A stretch of DNA of 64,000 nucleotides from Icerya purchasi (lineage: Eukaryota; Arthropoda; Insecta; Hemiptera; Monophlebidae). Position numbers and translations under genes: made by a program. The DNA lies in the NCBI GenBank assembly GCA_039619475.1, contig CM077116.1:173009863-173073862 (forward strand), given 5' to 3'. The first letter of the stretch is position 1; each line of letters starts with the position of its first letter. The notes under the pieces are model-generated. The model was not told the DNA's origin. It was given only the letters and a program-made list of their open reading frames with translations, and did no database searches. Below are positions 27,701 to 36,898 of the stretch, piece by piece.

Positions 27701-30700
27701 GCTAATGAATTCTTTGTCTAATCGGAGTAATCATGTTTTTCGCGGAAAACATCGAAGACCGCATACGAATCTTTCTTTATGCTTCCTTAAATAAACCGTG
27801 TTCCCGATTTTTCTTTTATTGTTTTATTGATGCATTCTACCGCCGGTGAGTAGTTCTCTCTTTCATAATTTATAATCAGCTCGTTTTTTATTTGTGCTAT
27901 TGTAAGGATTATTCGTATATACTTTTGAGCTGCTGAAATAAAATTTTTGACAAGCAATCTTAATGATATATATATATATATCTAATATCTTTAAACGAGC
28001 AGTTCTTGTGTGTGTGTATATATATATATTTCGCGTATCTCAGAAACGGCTCTAATGATTTGGATGAAATTTCACACTTGGGGTATTTTGGGCCAATAAA
28101 TCGATCAGTTAAGGTCTAATCCATGGAAAAATTCGGTTTCGCGAGTTTTAAATGATTTTTAATATTTTCAGTATGATAAGAAACAGGGTTGGCGGCGCTA
28201 TCTTTCGACTTATTTTTGATTTTCGAACGTCGTCGATTATCGACTTTGGTAGTGTTTTTTTGTACGGGGCGGTGACATAAATACTGATAGTGCAAAGCAA
28301 TAAAACATATGGTAGACAAAACACGCGAGCGGGTAACTCCAGATACCTGGAAACGGTGAGGAACAAATAGGCAAAAAAAAAAGCATTAGTCTTTACTCTC
28401 AGCCGATCAGCGGGCGGTCACATAATTGCGGTTCGAAAATCATGCGCTACGCAAGCAGTAAAAAAATATATATAACAAAAAAAAAACATAAAAGAATCGA
28501 AAATATCGTAATAAACAGTTCATTTTTTTTTTTTTTTTTTTGTATCAAGTTTATATTAAAATAAGAAAAAAAAACCTGCTTTTTAATAGCTACTAAACAA
28601 AAAAAGAAAACGAAAATCGGATTATTTATATATTTGTTTTTGTGAAAGTGAATTACTGAGAATATGTTGTGCACATTTTAAAAATCCCCGTATGTGCAGT
28701 ATACCCTTATTATTATATTTCGCGGTGATTTAGTTGGAAATTTTTCTAATTGATTGGAAAACAGCTGATCGCAGGTAAAATTACAAAACTTTGTTTATTT
28801 GTTTTTATAACAAATAAACCGATAGATAAAGCTGACGATCCTATATACTTAAAATGTAATTTTTCTAATAAATAACTCATAGAAATATATTCATAAAAAT
28901 CAACGTGTGCAGTCATTGAAAACATTTTCAGACTATCCGAAAAGTGAATTCAAAGGACCTCTACATTTTTGTTTCTTTCAGTTTTGAAAAGCAAAGTTGT
29001 ACGGAAAGAGGCTTTACATTCATAAATGTGAACTCATAATTTTATGTTTGGTGAATATGTATAAGATTAAAATAAAGTTAAGAAGTATGTGATTCGTATC
29101 TAAGTATATTTTCCGAAAAAACATGATTTTACCAAAAAAAAAACTACCGAGCAAAGCTCGGTCGTCCAGGTACTATATATTAAAACTGATACTGATAAGT
29201 AAAATGAAAAATTACTTAATTCAAAGAGAAAGTTTTTCTATTGTGATTTCAATTGTACGCAGGAGAGATCGATAAATCTTTTTGACGAAGGTGTTTCATT
29301 ATTGGGAGCTGCTTTACTATCATGGAGCCACCCGGATGGCGTGCTATTGGTTAAACAAAGAAAAGAACAATCACCTGTGCCGGTTCTTTTATGTCCTCCT
29401 AGGGATGCCGTTACCAGTTGTTCCACTGCGCCGAATTATTCGTCGGTGTGGATCGGTTTCGGATCCGGAAATATCCGCGTATTTAGGTAAGTAGGATAAA
29501 CGAATGAAAAAAATCGTTTACGCCTGCTCCGCATATTTTTTGACGAAATAGTACTGTTAAAATTTCGCGTCCTTGAAGTAAAAGTAAAATTTCAATGTCA
29601 CAAATTTACAGTTATCGATTTAATCTTGAAGCGGGAATTGTCGAATTTGATCCGGAGTCGACCTGTTTATTGGCACATAATGGAAAAACCACCTGCATTT
29701 GTCTGTCGCAGTCATACGGAATCACTGTGTCGGCTGGTGATGACGGATGCGCTATAGTGTGGGATCTAAATAATTTATCATACGTCAGAACTTTAACTGT
29801 AGTCGATTATCCGGTAAATAGTAGATCATTATTATTACGTTTTATCATTCTATTCTTGATACGTCGAAAAACGGGTTAAAATGAATTTTCTTAAAACTTT
29901 GTAAATTGTAAAGAGAGGGAAATAAATGAATAAAAGAACGATAGAAAAAATAAATATCGAATAACGTAATATAAAATTTTCTTATCACCCTGCGTATTTG
30001 GATTTCTATTTTTATATCTTACACTCTTCCCTGTAAATATGGATTTATGTTCGGAAATTGGTAGATCTTTTCTATTCTATTACGCGTGTGTAATAAACCC
30101 GCTGAATATAGCGTATTTCTGTTCATTTAAATGTAACTATGGTTTTACTTTAGATTTAACGAGCGCTGTACAGTTGCTTTAGCTTTTGCCGTTCTGGTCT
30201 TTGTTAGAATAATAATAAAAGTGAAGGGCGAGGAGAAGGCGATAATGAAAAATAAAACAAAAGACGTGAAAACGAATTAGACCGTAAAATAAAATAAATA
30301 TTTCTACCCTTTTAACATAGCTTTTTTTTTTTCAAATGGTTATTGCTCGTTTTTTTATCTGCTTTTAATTTTGTATCAGTAGTTTTGCTCGATTGTTCTG
30401 TTTATTTTCGTATATTTTGTTCTTTTTAGATAAGTCTTGTTGATGTCAGCGGTACTTTGGGTGATATTGTAATCATTGGAAATGCAAAAGAAAGTAAGGG
30501 TTCGATTATGAGCTTGCACACTATAAACGGTTCACTTATCGGTTCAGTAACTACGGACGAACTGATAACAGCTGTTTGCTTTTCAAACGCTCCCGAGGGG
30601 ATTTCGGTAAATATTATCGTTACCGGATTGGAAGATGGATCTATGAAGTTAGTAATATGATTTTCTTATGAAAACTTTTGCGTAATCCTCATTATTTTTT

Positions 30701-32113
30701 AGTATAATAAGCACACTCCTTAATCGATTCTCATAACCACGTCGTCACAATTTCTAATTAAAATTCACCGGCATTAGTTTTAGATAGCCCAAAATATGTA
30801 ATAAAATAGAACAGTCTATCCTTTTTTTTTTTTTCATTTTTCAGCAGTAATCCTAGTTTCAAATAATCAATAACCACATTTACATGTTATGAACGAACTA
30901 CTACATGTAATCGAAAGTGCGCTAATATTTTGAATTTCTACTATTTAGGTTATGGAGCACCTGGAACTTAATGCTAGTCGGAATTATTAAACATTCAACA
31001 ACAACCATATCTCCAATCGTGAGGTAATTTTATGTTTATATACAATTAATCTTTTTATTTAGATGTATAGTATACTCGCACCCGAACTAAATATTTATTA
31101 ATAATTACGTCATTCTTATGGCGGGGTAGAATGAAAATTTGGAAATTAAATTTGTAAAATTTTTCTGTCCCGCTTAAAATGGTATTTGAGCCGGAAACCA
31201 AAAGTTAGATTTCGTATCGAAAATGTGCAGCAATCAAATTGAGTAGAATTATTAAAAAATAAAAATTTGTTTATATCGAAACGTCGCCCGGTGGTATTAT
31301 TTTATTTTGCGAATAATAACAAACTCTACTGAAACCGACCCTTCCGTATAAGAATCGTAGAAAACGAAAAGAAGAGTACATGGAAGTCTCAATCTAGTAT
31401 GGTTCGAAAAATCGAGTTTTTTTGGTTTTTTTTTTGTATGTATGACATAATATCTGAAGTGATATGCATATGCGGATCCGTAACGGCAGGACGAACGGTT
31501 CTATAAACGGAAAATGAAATACTACATATGTACATATATGGGTTCATTATTATCGGCAAATAATAAGTTTAATAGCGAAATAACAATTGATTTTTCACTG
31601 ATTTTGTTTCTGTTTATTCTTAGATTGTCCTATATTAACATCAATTAGGCCCCGCATCCTATTTTTTTGTTTTAAAAACTGTGTTTCTATGCTGGAGACG
31701 TGCAGATGTCACTTCTTTTTTGCCCAAAAATTTATTAATTTTAACAAATATCATTTAATTGTATCCGTTATTACTTTATATTATTATGAAAGTTTTAAAA
31801 TAATTGTTAATTTTAGTTCTTTCGATTTAATTTCTATCATGTAATAATTTATTTTGCGTTTATTTTTGTTTAACTTCTCAAATGATACATCTATTAAATA
31901 CGAAATTAAACATTTGTTTTTATCGTATTCCAACAGTGAGCATTGTTGATTAATAAATTCATTGTTTAATGTATTTACAGTGTAGCTTATTCAAATGATT
32001 ACCAACACTTATACACTTCGACAGCGGACGGTATGGTATCCATATGGGAAAATCAATCCATCAAGGGTATTCATCGAACTCCAAAATTTCTCAACTTGAC
32101 CGCGATAATTTAG
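1..32113 (+). CDS. LYST: LYST/mauve orthologue, C-terminal part (19 exons, 5'-partial)
   Basis: Nineteen GT-AG exons join in phase into about 1133 codons plus stop: 1-150, 1131-1284, 3484-3622, 4237-4478, 5858-6079, 9918-10030, 12155-12369, 14016-14168, 16832-17079, 17845-17911, 19964-20113, 23187-23428, 25510-25796, 26946-27115, 29263-29486, 29612-29813, 30430-30647, 30949-31023 and 31981-32113. Numbering from the first ATG seen (nt 3), the domains are an upstream helical region (1-340), a PH-like domain (about 365-460), BEACH (about 480-765) and WD40 repeats (about 820-1125). BEACH motifs include [43 protein letters not shown] and [10 protein letters not shown]. The form [10 protein letters not shown] points to LYST rather than neurobeachin or WDFY3. 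LYST proteins control the size and trafficking of lysosomes and lysosome-related organelles. The family is over 3000 residues long, so roughly two thirds lies left of the window. No break is seen in any exon. Confidence 0.93.
151..1130 (+). other. LYST intron, no recognisable element
   Basis: AT-rich sequence with a short (AT)n run near 196-210. The - strand frame at 1048-1236 is an antisense shadow of exon b. Confidence 0.6.
1131..1284 (+). CDS. LYST: LYST exon b
   Basis: The acceptor is TTAACAG and the donor GTAATT. The frame takes 2 nt to complete the codon left by exon a and leaves 2 nt. The peptide includes [17 protein letters not shown] and ends SAKEILR, running into [12 protein letters not shown] of the next exon. 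It is shorter than a standard ORF call and is supported by phase on both sides. Confidence 0.8.
2189..2531 (+). mobile_element. tRNA-derived SINE, family A, copy 1
   Basis: The head GCGATAGCCTAGTTGCTAGA resembles a pol III A box, followed by a degraded B box. The body holds CGGAAGGCAAATCACC and GTGTAGTAGGCAGACAC. The 3' part has CTGTACAGCTA then GTACGAATAGGT and ends in repeated GATGAT units. The same order of blocks recurs at 24473, on the opposite strand at 45608, and in part at 8918 and 19409. Confidence 0.75.
3484..3622 (+). CDS. LYST: LYST exon c
   Basis: The acceptor is CGACCCAG and the donor GTAAGT; the exon ends in phase 0. The peptide [20 protein letters not shown] followed by [10 protein letters not shown] is the helical stretch before the PH-BEACH module. 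Confidence 0.85.
3623..4236 (+). other. LYST intron, no recognisable element
   Basis: AT-rich with short homopolymer runs. Nothing coding or repeat-like was recognised. Confidence 0.5.
4237..4478 (+). CDS. LYST: LYST exon d
   Basis: The acceptor is TTTCCGTTAG, directly after an in-frame TAG that it removes. The donor is GTATGT and 2 nt are left over. The peptide contains [16 protein letters not shown] and [11 protein letters not shown]. Confidence 0.85.
4571..4650. repeat. Facing (TAA)n and (TTA)n microsatellites
   Basis: About 14 TAA units (4572-4614) are followed after 12 nt by about 8 TTA/TAT units (4627-4650). The two blocks are complementary and could fold into a hairpin in the LYST pre-mRNA. 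Confidence 0.85.
5771..5793. repeat. Poly(T) tract, 23 nt
   Basis: An uninterrupted T run about 65 nt before the exon at 5858. It may be an old reverse retroposon tail or simple slippage; no element body was recognised next to it. Confidence 0.7.
5858..6079 (+). CDS. LYST: LYST exon e
   Basis: The acceptor is TTTGTACAG and the donor GTAAAT; phase joins on both sides. A basic helical peptide, with [19 protein letters not shown], leads to [12 protein letters not shown], the conserved region just before the PH-like domain. Confidence 0.85.
6230..6412. repeat. Large inverted repeat (foldback or palindromic MITE)
   Basis: The left arm reads AAATGTTGAATGGCCAGATGG, then GGCACGGGGGGGATAATG, AAAAATATTTTGTAAAGCC and AGTATACAT. 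The right arm carries the same words in reverse complement, ending GTGGCCATTTAACAT. Arms are about 80 nt with few mismatches around an (AT)n centre. It abuts the 3' end of the LINE at 6420-8880. Confidence 0.85.
6420..8880 (-). pseudogene. Decayed I-like LINE (RT plus RNase H), 5'-truncated
   Basis: On the - strand several frames carry LINE ORF2 pieces in order. An RT start at 8855-8613 has [13 protein letters not shown] and [32 protein letters not shown] and a QFADN catalytic relic lie near 8320-8210. A thumb region has [20 protein letters not shown] near 7800. An RNase H segment has [14 protein letters not shown] near 7200. A C-terminal zinc-like segment at 6880-6629 has [24 protein letters not shown]. 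Stops and shifts are frequent, so it is inactive. RNase H plus the C-terminal GHT and C-x-C motifs place it near the I/Nimb group. It lies antisense inside a LYST intron. Confidence 0.85.
8918..9050 (-). mobile_element. SINE family A, 3' fragment (copy 4)
   Basis: The reverse complement reads GTACGAATAGGTTGC, CCGAATGGTTGAG and ATGATGATG, the same 3' end as the fragment at 19409. The tRNA-like head is missing. Confidence 0.65.
9918..10030 (+). CDS. LYST: LYST exon f
   Basis: The acceptor is TTTGTGTAG and the donor GTAAGT. The peptide [20 protein letters not shown] is the W-E-L / E-G-P-x-R-x-R-x-R/K motif that precedes the PH-BEACH domain in this family. One nucleotide is left over. Confidence 0.87.
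10031..12154 (+). other. LYST intron, no recognisable element
   Basis: AT-rich sequence. Frames at 10932-11147 (+) and 11534-11743 (-) are open but show no motif, repeat structure or convincing splice context. Confidence 0.45.
12155..12369 (+). CDS. LYST: LYST exon g (start of PH-like domain)
   Basis: The acceptor is ATTTACAG and the donor GTAGGT; the exon ends in phase 0. It ends [20 protein letters not shown], the G-x-L-x-L-x-x-x-x-L-Y-F-I strand of the BEACH-associated PH fold. A decayed LINE 3' piece begins within about 30 nt of this donor. Confidence 0.9.
12390..12745 (+). pseudogene. LINE 3' terminal fragment (I-like ORF2 end)
   Basis: The + frame at 12423-12659 reads [20 protein letters not shown] then [12 protein letters not shown]. 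This is the C-x2-C-x-H-x-L-x-E-C-P motif at the C-terminus of I-like LINE proteins. A short 3' end follows with GCCATGGTTGCTGCACATGG and an AT-rich tail. The 5' junction is close to the donor of LYST exon g; its exact base cannot be fixed by eye. Confidence 0.75.
12746..14015 (+). other. LYST intron remainder, no recognisable element
   Basis: AT-rich, with a (TTA)n run near 13645-13668. Nothing else was recognised. Confidence 0.5.
14016..14168 (+). CDS. LYST: LYST exon h (PH-like domain)
   Basis: Exactly 51 codons, phase 0 on both sides, with acceptor TTTTTTAG and donor GTACGT. It includes [20 protein letters not shown] and [13 protein letters not shown], which match the second half of the PH-like domain. 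Confidence 0.9.
14169..16213 (+). other. LYST intron, no recognisable element
   Basis: AT-rich with several T runs of 10-15 nt. No coding or repeat signature was recognised. Confidence 0.45.
16214..16651. mobile_element. MITE-like element with about 40-bp TIRs
   Basis: The left end reads TGTGACGGC, then AGAAAAGGGACCTAGCGACC. The right end in reverse complement reads TGTGATGGC, then AAAAAGGACCTAGTAACC. The imperfect inverted ends lie about 435 bp apart in TA/CA-rich flanks, so the target duplication cannot be fixed. Inside, 16364-16603 is open for 79 codons (+) with no domain that I recognise. Confidence 0.75.
16832..17079 (+). CDS. LYST: LYST exon i (end of PH-like, start of BEACH)
   Basis: The acceptor is CCATTTAG and the donor GTACGT; 2 nt are left over. 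[20 protein letters not shown] and [19 protein letters not shown] are the start of the BEACH domain. Confidence 0.93.
17845..17911 (+). CDS. LYST: LYST exon j (BEACH, 67 nt)
   Basis: A very short exon, recognised by phase and by [15 protein letters not shown]. This is the family's R-[ND]-L-S-K-P-[IM]-A-V-Q motif, followed by YFINHYN. The acceptor is CATATTAG and the donor GTAAGT. Confidence 0.88.
17912..19408 (+). other. LYST intron, no recognisable element
   Basis: AT-rich; a 14-nt A run lies near 19164-19178. No motif was recognised. Confidence 0.4.
19409..19506 (+). mobile_element. SINE family A, 3' fragment (copy 5)
   Basis: ATTGCCTGATACACAACC, TTTGTACAGCT, GTACGAATAGGTTGCC and CCGAATGGTTGAG, followed by ATGATGATGAC, match the 3' part of the other copies. 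Confidence 0.65.
19964..20113 (+). CDS. LYST: LYST exon k (BEACH)
   Basis: Fifty codons, phase 0 on both sides, with acceptor TTTTCCAG and donor GTAAGA. It holds [19 protein letters not shown], the most conserved BEACH segment. Confidence 0.95.
20630..21856. mobile_element. Candidate non-autonomous DNA element, ends GGGTATTCTGGT
   Basis: GGGTATTCTGGT at 20630-20641 and its exact reverse complement at 21845-21856 bound 1227 bp rich in homopolymer A and T tracts. A TTTTG/AAAATTT-like word follows each end. No clear target duplication is visible. The frame at 21027-21236 starts next to a 27-nt A run and shows no transposase motif. The TIR match is short, so this is a candidate only. Confidence 0.5.
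21915..22800 (+). pseudogene. Jockey-clade LINE remnant with internal deletion
   Basis: The + frame at 21930-22136 holds [19 protein letters not shown], the pre-RT segment. At 22382-22520 [16 protein letters not shown], then [13 protein letters not shown], is the RT start with two stop codons. At 22558-22773 [14 protein letters not shown] and [15 protein letters not shown] match the ORF2 C-terminus. The catalytic FADD core and palm are missing, so about 200 codons have been lost. It is related in motif order to the intact copy at 50786-55320. Confidence 0.8.
23187..23428 (+). CDS. LYST: LYST exon l (BEACH)
   Basis: The acceptor is CTTCATTAG and the donor GTATTG. It has [31 protein letters not shown] and [10 protein letters not shown], then [17 protein letters not shown]. 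The FGVRQNG form is typical of LYST. Confidence 0.95.
24022..24292 (+). mobile_element. tRNA-derived SINE, family B
   Basis: GGCAGCGTGGTAGTCTAGTG and GTTAAGG form a near-consensus A box; GGTTTCGAGAC at about 24075 is B-box-like. The body ends with CTATCAAGGGTATGGAAC and a T-rich tail. The tRNA-like head lacks a complete cloverleaf and runs into a unique body, so it is a SINE and not a tRNA gene. Confidence 0.75.
24473..24755 (+). mobile_element. tRNA-derived SINE, family A, copy 2
   Basis: TCGCGATAGCCTAGTCGTTA (A box) and TTCGATCCCAAG (B box) give the clearest head of the family. The body has GGTGTATAGTAGGCAAACAC, and the 3' part has CCGTACAACTTGAACGTACGAA. Confidence 0.8.
25510..25796 (+). 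CDS. LYST: LYST exon m (end of BEACH)
   Basis: The acceptor is TTGCGTTAG and the donor GTGAGT. It includes [30 protein letters not shown] and [10 protein letters not shown], the last helices of BEACH. An open frame runs past the donor to 25882, but phase to the next exon supports the donor at 25797. Confidence 0.95.
26946..27115 (+). CDS. LYST: LYST exon n (BEACH-WD40 linker)
   Basis: The acceptor is GTCGTAG and the donor GTAAAA. The peptide [19 protein letters not shown] and the segment [19 protein letters not shown] match the LYST linker that leads into the propeller. Confidence 0.92.
28011..29178 (+). mobile_element. Helitron-like non-autonomous repeat
   Basis: The left part begins with a TATATA run and CGCGTATCTCAGAAACGGC, with TCTAATGATTTGGATGAAAT. 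The right end has the hairpin ACCGAGC-AAA-GCTCGGT (29146-29162), then CGTCCAGGTACTA. This start/end style recurs in insect Helitron-like repeats as I know them; no Rep/helicase frame is present. It sits in the LYST intron just before exon o. Confidence 0.5.
29263..29486 (+). CDS. LYST: LYST exon o (WD40)
   Basis: The acceptor is GTACGCAG and the donor GTAAGT. It includes [19 protein letters not shown] and [14 protein letters not shown], a WD40-type blade end. It is separated from the next exon by only 125 bp. Confidence 0.9.
29612..29813 (+). CDS. LYST: LYST exon p (WD40)
   Basis: The acceptor is TTTACAG and the donor [25 protein letters not shown] then [16 protein letters not shown] form a textbook WD40 repeat (GH-like start, D in the turn, VWD end). 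Confidence 0.93.
30430..30647 (+). CDS. LYST: LYST exon q (WD40)
   Basis: The acceptor is CTTTTTAG and the donor GTTAGT. It holds [19 protein letters not shown] and [12 protein letters not shown], the latter joining KLWSTWNL of the next exon to complete the blade. Confidence 0.9.
30949..31023 (+). CDS. LYST: LYST exon r (WD40, 75 nt)
   Basis: A short exon that takes 1 nt and leaves 2 nt. The acceptor is CTATTTAG and the donor [17 protein letters not shown] gives the W-[ST]-x-W-[ND]-L blade end. Confidence 0.85.
31981..32113 (+). CDS. LYST: LYST terminal exon s (last WD40 blade and stop)
   Basis: The acceptor is [29 protein letters not shown] then IWEN is the last blade, followed by a 15-residue tail and TAG at 32111-32113. 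Confidence 0.92.
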
Positions 32114-33739
32114 TGTAAACTGTAGTCACCCTCTCGCATCAGTATTATTATTGAATATTTATCCTCGTCGTCGTACTTTTTCTAATTATAAAAATATATT
32201 CCTCCGTTCATTTCATATTACGCATAAAATCGTTGGAAACATTTTTCGAACGAATTAAGTTATTAACACTATTTTATATGTACCCACTACCTACTTGATT
32301 TTCTTTTTGCATCATGTTCCTTTATGTTAGTGTTTCATCACGCAACACTCACTTAATACTACAACATAATAGTAATTGTTTTTTGGTTTTTTTTTGTACT
32401 TTTTTCTTGTTTGTTATTTTTAATATTAATTACATTTCCTTTTTCATACTTCGCTGTGTATAAATATTATTTTTCTTTTTGTGTGAAAATTGTGCCGTGA
32501 GTTGTAAATTGATTTTTATTTTTTTATCTATCCTGCTTATTTAAAAAAGAATAAGAAAAGAAGTGCGACTCTAAGAGAAAAAATCTTCGAATAATCTTTC
32601 GGCTATGATGGAAAAAAAAATCTACACTTTTCGATGTTGTCGTTCGATTATTATTTTATTTCTGATTTAATTTAATTTAATTTTCGTTTGAAAAATTTAA
32701 TTTTAAAATTTACCCATTGACTATTTTCCGAACTACATAAAACACTTTCAATCGATGATAAAAGGACATGTGTTCTTTTTCTAATTGAATGAATTAATTT
32801 TACTAATTTATTTCCGGTGTAGCATATTATTTATACTGGACATTCCTCAACTTCTTCGAACATATTCATTCCTTGATTACCGCTATAATAATGACTATTC
32901 CGTTTGAAAGTCGAATAATTTACTAACGTGTTATTCTGTGAGTTCGTTTTTACGGAGTAATAAAAATCTTATTATTCGTAATATTAATGTTAATTTTCAC
33001 TATTACATTTGTTTTACAACAAAATTACAGATTTAAAACAATACGGTAATTCCTGTAGCGCGATTTTACAGTCCTTAAAATGACTTTCATTATTATTAAT
33101 GGCTGATAAAATGTAGTTAAAAAAAAAAAAAAAAAAAAATCAGTATGTTAACGTTAATACTTTTATGTTCTTGGGTCAGCCTGAATAATTTTTTGAATAT
33201 TACTTTAAATGTCACAATTACAGTTTATATCAAATTATAAATCAATGACAAACAAATGATGAAATATGTGAAATGTTTTTTCAGTAAGCCACGCTTCGTA
33301 CGTCAGTACGGATATGCGTGTGGACTAAAAACGAAAAAAGCGCGGGACAACATAGCGGATAAATTAAATTAATCGGTAGTACACAATACAGCGAATAAAA
33401 ATAAGACGAAATTATTGGTTGACCGCACTGTATTGCAATACGGAGTCGTGTTAATTCAAGCACATGTGTAGATATAACGTTATGTCAAGTCATAGGGGTA
33501 AATATATTGACGACAAGAGAAGTAAGTGTAGCCGATAAGAAACGAACGAAACCGATTATACCAAACTAACATGTCGGTTACTCTTTCTATCTAGTTTGTG
33601 GACGCAGTAATGCGAAATTTGAGTCATATGTTTGTTCCATGATTTTCAATGTGAATATAAATTATTGAAATTTTTAAAGCAAAATACAATAGTTCTGTAT
33701 ATTAGAATGCAAATACCAATCCAATAGTTTCGACACAGC

Positions 33740-33771
<32 letters not shown>

Positions 33772-34930
33772 CTAAAGAAACTATAAAAAAGCAGTGTTTC
33801 AAATCCTAGGATTTAATAATTTCTTATTTCATTAATATCGGCCTTAACTCTCCTGCGTAAACAGCTAACAAGAGAGCGAAATCGGTTCTTTTTATTCCTT
33901 AAATAATTTCTTCATATTTTGAGGGTTAAAAAAGATATTTTAGCGAAAAATGTTAAATACAGATACGATTGTCAAAGCTGCGAGAAAAATTTTCAAATTT
34001 GCAAATGTATCCACTTTGATAATACAGATAAAAGAAATAGTGCTGGTTTATAAAAATAAGTATTTAGTTTAGTACGCTTTTACGGAACGAATTTATGCTT
34101 GCCTGATAAAACTTTCTGAAACTCTTACTAAAAATATTTCAAAGTATATATTAGTTATTTGCAATTAAATAATTCTGGTTTCATATTAAAACACAGTAGT
34201 CAACGTAAACTTCTACTATATGTGTCTGAATGTATTGCATAATGAACTGTAATCGTTATGCCAACTAGAGCCATATTCAGATGAGAATGTAATGTATTTT
34301 TTATATAATATACATATATATATTAGAAAACATATCGCTTTTTTTTGAACGTTTTATTATAATATTTTAGATAAAAATTAAACGAACTAGTTCATAAAGT
34401 GATCTACCAACATTTAGTACAATAAAATATTTAGAACCTTTTTTTCTCAAACTTGTATATGAATGTATTATTATTAAACGCATTATTATTCCGGAAGGCT
34501 AACACTGTTTCTCTCGTATGAATTACGATCAATAGGGTATGCTAGTTTTATTTTTTAAAAACAAGAATGGATAGCTGAATGGTGTATATAGTTCTTTTAA
34601 ACATACGCTCCTAAAAGTAAATGTGAAGTTGCATAATTATGGATTCAATTAATTTAAGACACACACAACACGCAATATATGTGTTACAAAAAATCGCCCG
34701 TCTATCTGCCTGTCTATTCCAGCTAATTTCGACAATTACTGTACAGATTTTAATGCAATAAGAAGACACATAAATACAAAAGCTCGGTAACAAATGGTAA
34801 AAATGTTTGACAAAATTGTACAAAGCTGCGAATAATAGAAATAGAAAGAATATTGAAAAAATAAAGTTACCGTCAGCGCATTATTAGAAGTTCAATGTTT
34901 CGAAAATAATGGGATCTCGATCGTTGGAAT

Positions 34931-34967
<37 letters not shown>

Positions 34968-36595
34968 TATTTACGCGAATTAAATTTACAGTAAAGATTT
35001 TTGAATTTCAAATTGAAAATCGTTGCCGACTTCATACTTTAATTACGAAATACCGTCCAGGTAAATACATTTCGCCATGTTCAAAAACAAAAAAACCGTT
35101 TATATTCTACTGCAGGTATTTTGAATTAGTGTAGAATATCATCTAGAAGAACGCAGTTTCTTTTACAAAAAAGAAAGGTTGACTGAAACCTAATGTTTCG
35201 GAAAATACATTTCACTCATTATTTCAGTTTAATGTCATTGTCGTTATTTGAAAGAGTTTAATGTTGAAGGTACGCTTTTCCCACACCCACGTGCTCATAT
35301 TAATATAAAACCATCGCATTCCGTTGTGTTTATAAATAGCCGTTGCTGTTTTTCATTCTGCTATTTTACTTTTTCGTAGATCATTCGCCGCGATATTCTT
35401 TCGATTTTTCCTCATTCCCCTTATCTTATTGTTGATTTTCATTACTTCCTAATTCGTCTAACACTTTTTATGGGAAAAGAGTTCGTTTATCGGTGATCGT
35501 ATTCGTTGAATTAATGTTGTTACTACTGTAGTTTTATCGCTTCGAGTTTAGTTCTTTTGTTTTTCAAAACATTGTCGATCTATTTTGAGAAATAACCCCC
35601 ATTTTCAACAAGTCTTCTTTACATTCATAATCTTTGTTCGAATATAGAATTTTTATTTACACCAGTTTAAGTTTTTTTTTTTTTTCTTTTGCGCGGTTTG
35701 GTGCATTAATTTAAACAATTATGAATTATAAATTTCATTAATAAATTACAGTTCTCGATTAAAAATGTCGACAATTATAAGACGATGAAATATAACATTG
35801 GAATAACTTGGTAAATTTAGCAGTAGACGCTAAAGCGATGATTAGAAATTTGAAAAAAGTTTGGCCGACTAGCGAAGAAGATCGCTGGAATGTAGAAACG
35901 GAATGAAAGCGAGCAAAAAAATTAAGAAAGAAGCTTCCGTCGAATAAGAACATTATAACGAATTAACGAAGACACCGAATAAATTAGAAGTAGGAAAGAG
36001 GATAAAAAAAAAAGAAGCAGAACACTTATAATAGAACAAGTTCATTCGCCTGGTAATTCTAAAGGCACGGTAATCAGAAAAAACTGCAGTCTTTCCAGGT
36101 GAAGTTTTCTGTGCGATTATTGCCGTGAAACGAAGTAGTCAACGATTGTGTACATAGAACAGTGCTGAAAGAACATACATTTAATTCGAAAAGCAGAATT
36201 ATTATATATATATATATTTATTCGCTCTATGTTCTATTCTCGTATTTAGCTTTTATTCGAAAATTTACGTAAAACAAGCATAGGTATTCGATAGATTAAG
36301 TGATACAATTACGCAACTCTTGCATGAATTTAAAACGAATTGAACATTTGCCATCGTCCTAAACGGCCTATTTACGAGTATTGCGCACAGTTCCGTTGTT
36401 ATTTACCGTGTCGATGTTTAAATTGGCCGTTTTCAATTATGTAAAAATATTTGCGAACGAAATGAAAAGTACAAAATTTATTGGCAATGCCGCTATCGAG
36501 AGAATAGTAAGCAAAAGCACGATATCATTCCGACTAGTGGACGACAAAAAGAATAAAAATTTCGTTTCACATCGGAATGTGAATGCCGAGCGTTT
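32114..36595. other. Intergenic space between convergent genes
   Basis: It holds the LYST 3' UTR at the left and the 3' UTR of the - strand gene at the right. Also visible are an A run (33120-33139), an (AT)n block at 33744-33771 and another at 34937-34965. Apart from short open frames, no coding or transposon signature was recognised. Confidence 0.5.
32959..32964 (+). terminator. Possible LYST poly(A) signal
   Basis: This AATAAA is about 850 nt after the LYST stop and is the first I noticed. It is weak evidence in sequence this AT-rich; transcripts would decide. Confidence 0.2.
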
Positions 36596-36898
36596 TTACA
36601 TAACAAAGTCCGAATATCCGGGTTTCGTAAAGTCAGCTACATAGTTCGCCTTCGGCTCTTCGATTTTCGGCGTACGCGTGTCGGTGACAAACTGAAAATG
36701 ATACGTTAATAATTGCTCGCCGAGAATCCGGATTGCCGCGTTGAAAATCTGCTTACCGGTACCGCGTTTTCCGTCTTTTAAAATGTGAAGGTAAATTTCG
36801 TTACACTGGAAAGTGCTGAATTGTTCTAAAATTCCTTCCCACGTGGGTAAATTGTCTGTCTGCGTAGTCGGCGCCACAACAATTCTTCCCTTTCGATC
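36596..36898 (-). CDS. Unrecognised gene, exon 3 and stop
   Basis: The acceptor is CAATTACACAG, phase 0, with 100 codons then TAA at 36598-36596. It opens DRKGRIVVAPTTQTDNLPTW and ends FTKPGYSDFVM. It is open and GC-richer than its surroundings. Confidence 0.75.
   Translation of the reverse strand, partial: DRKGRIVVAPTTQTDNLPTWEGILEQFSTFQCNEIYLHILKDGKRGTGKQIFNAAIRILGEQLLTYHFQFVTDTRTPKIEEPKANYVADFTKPGYSDFVM

Noticed and set aside
35759..36000. Exon-like, GC-richer patch in the intergenic space
   Set aside because: No frame has matching splice sites or homology that I can recognise. It is possibly 3' UTR of the - strand gene.
36381..36644. 87-codon + frame
   Set aside because: It overlaps the antisense of the - strand gene's last exon and 3' UTR, with no splice or motif support.
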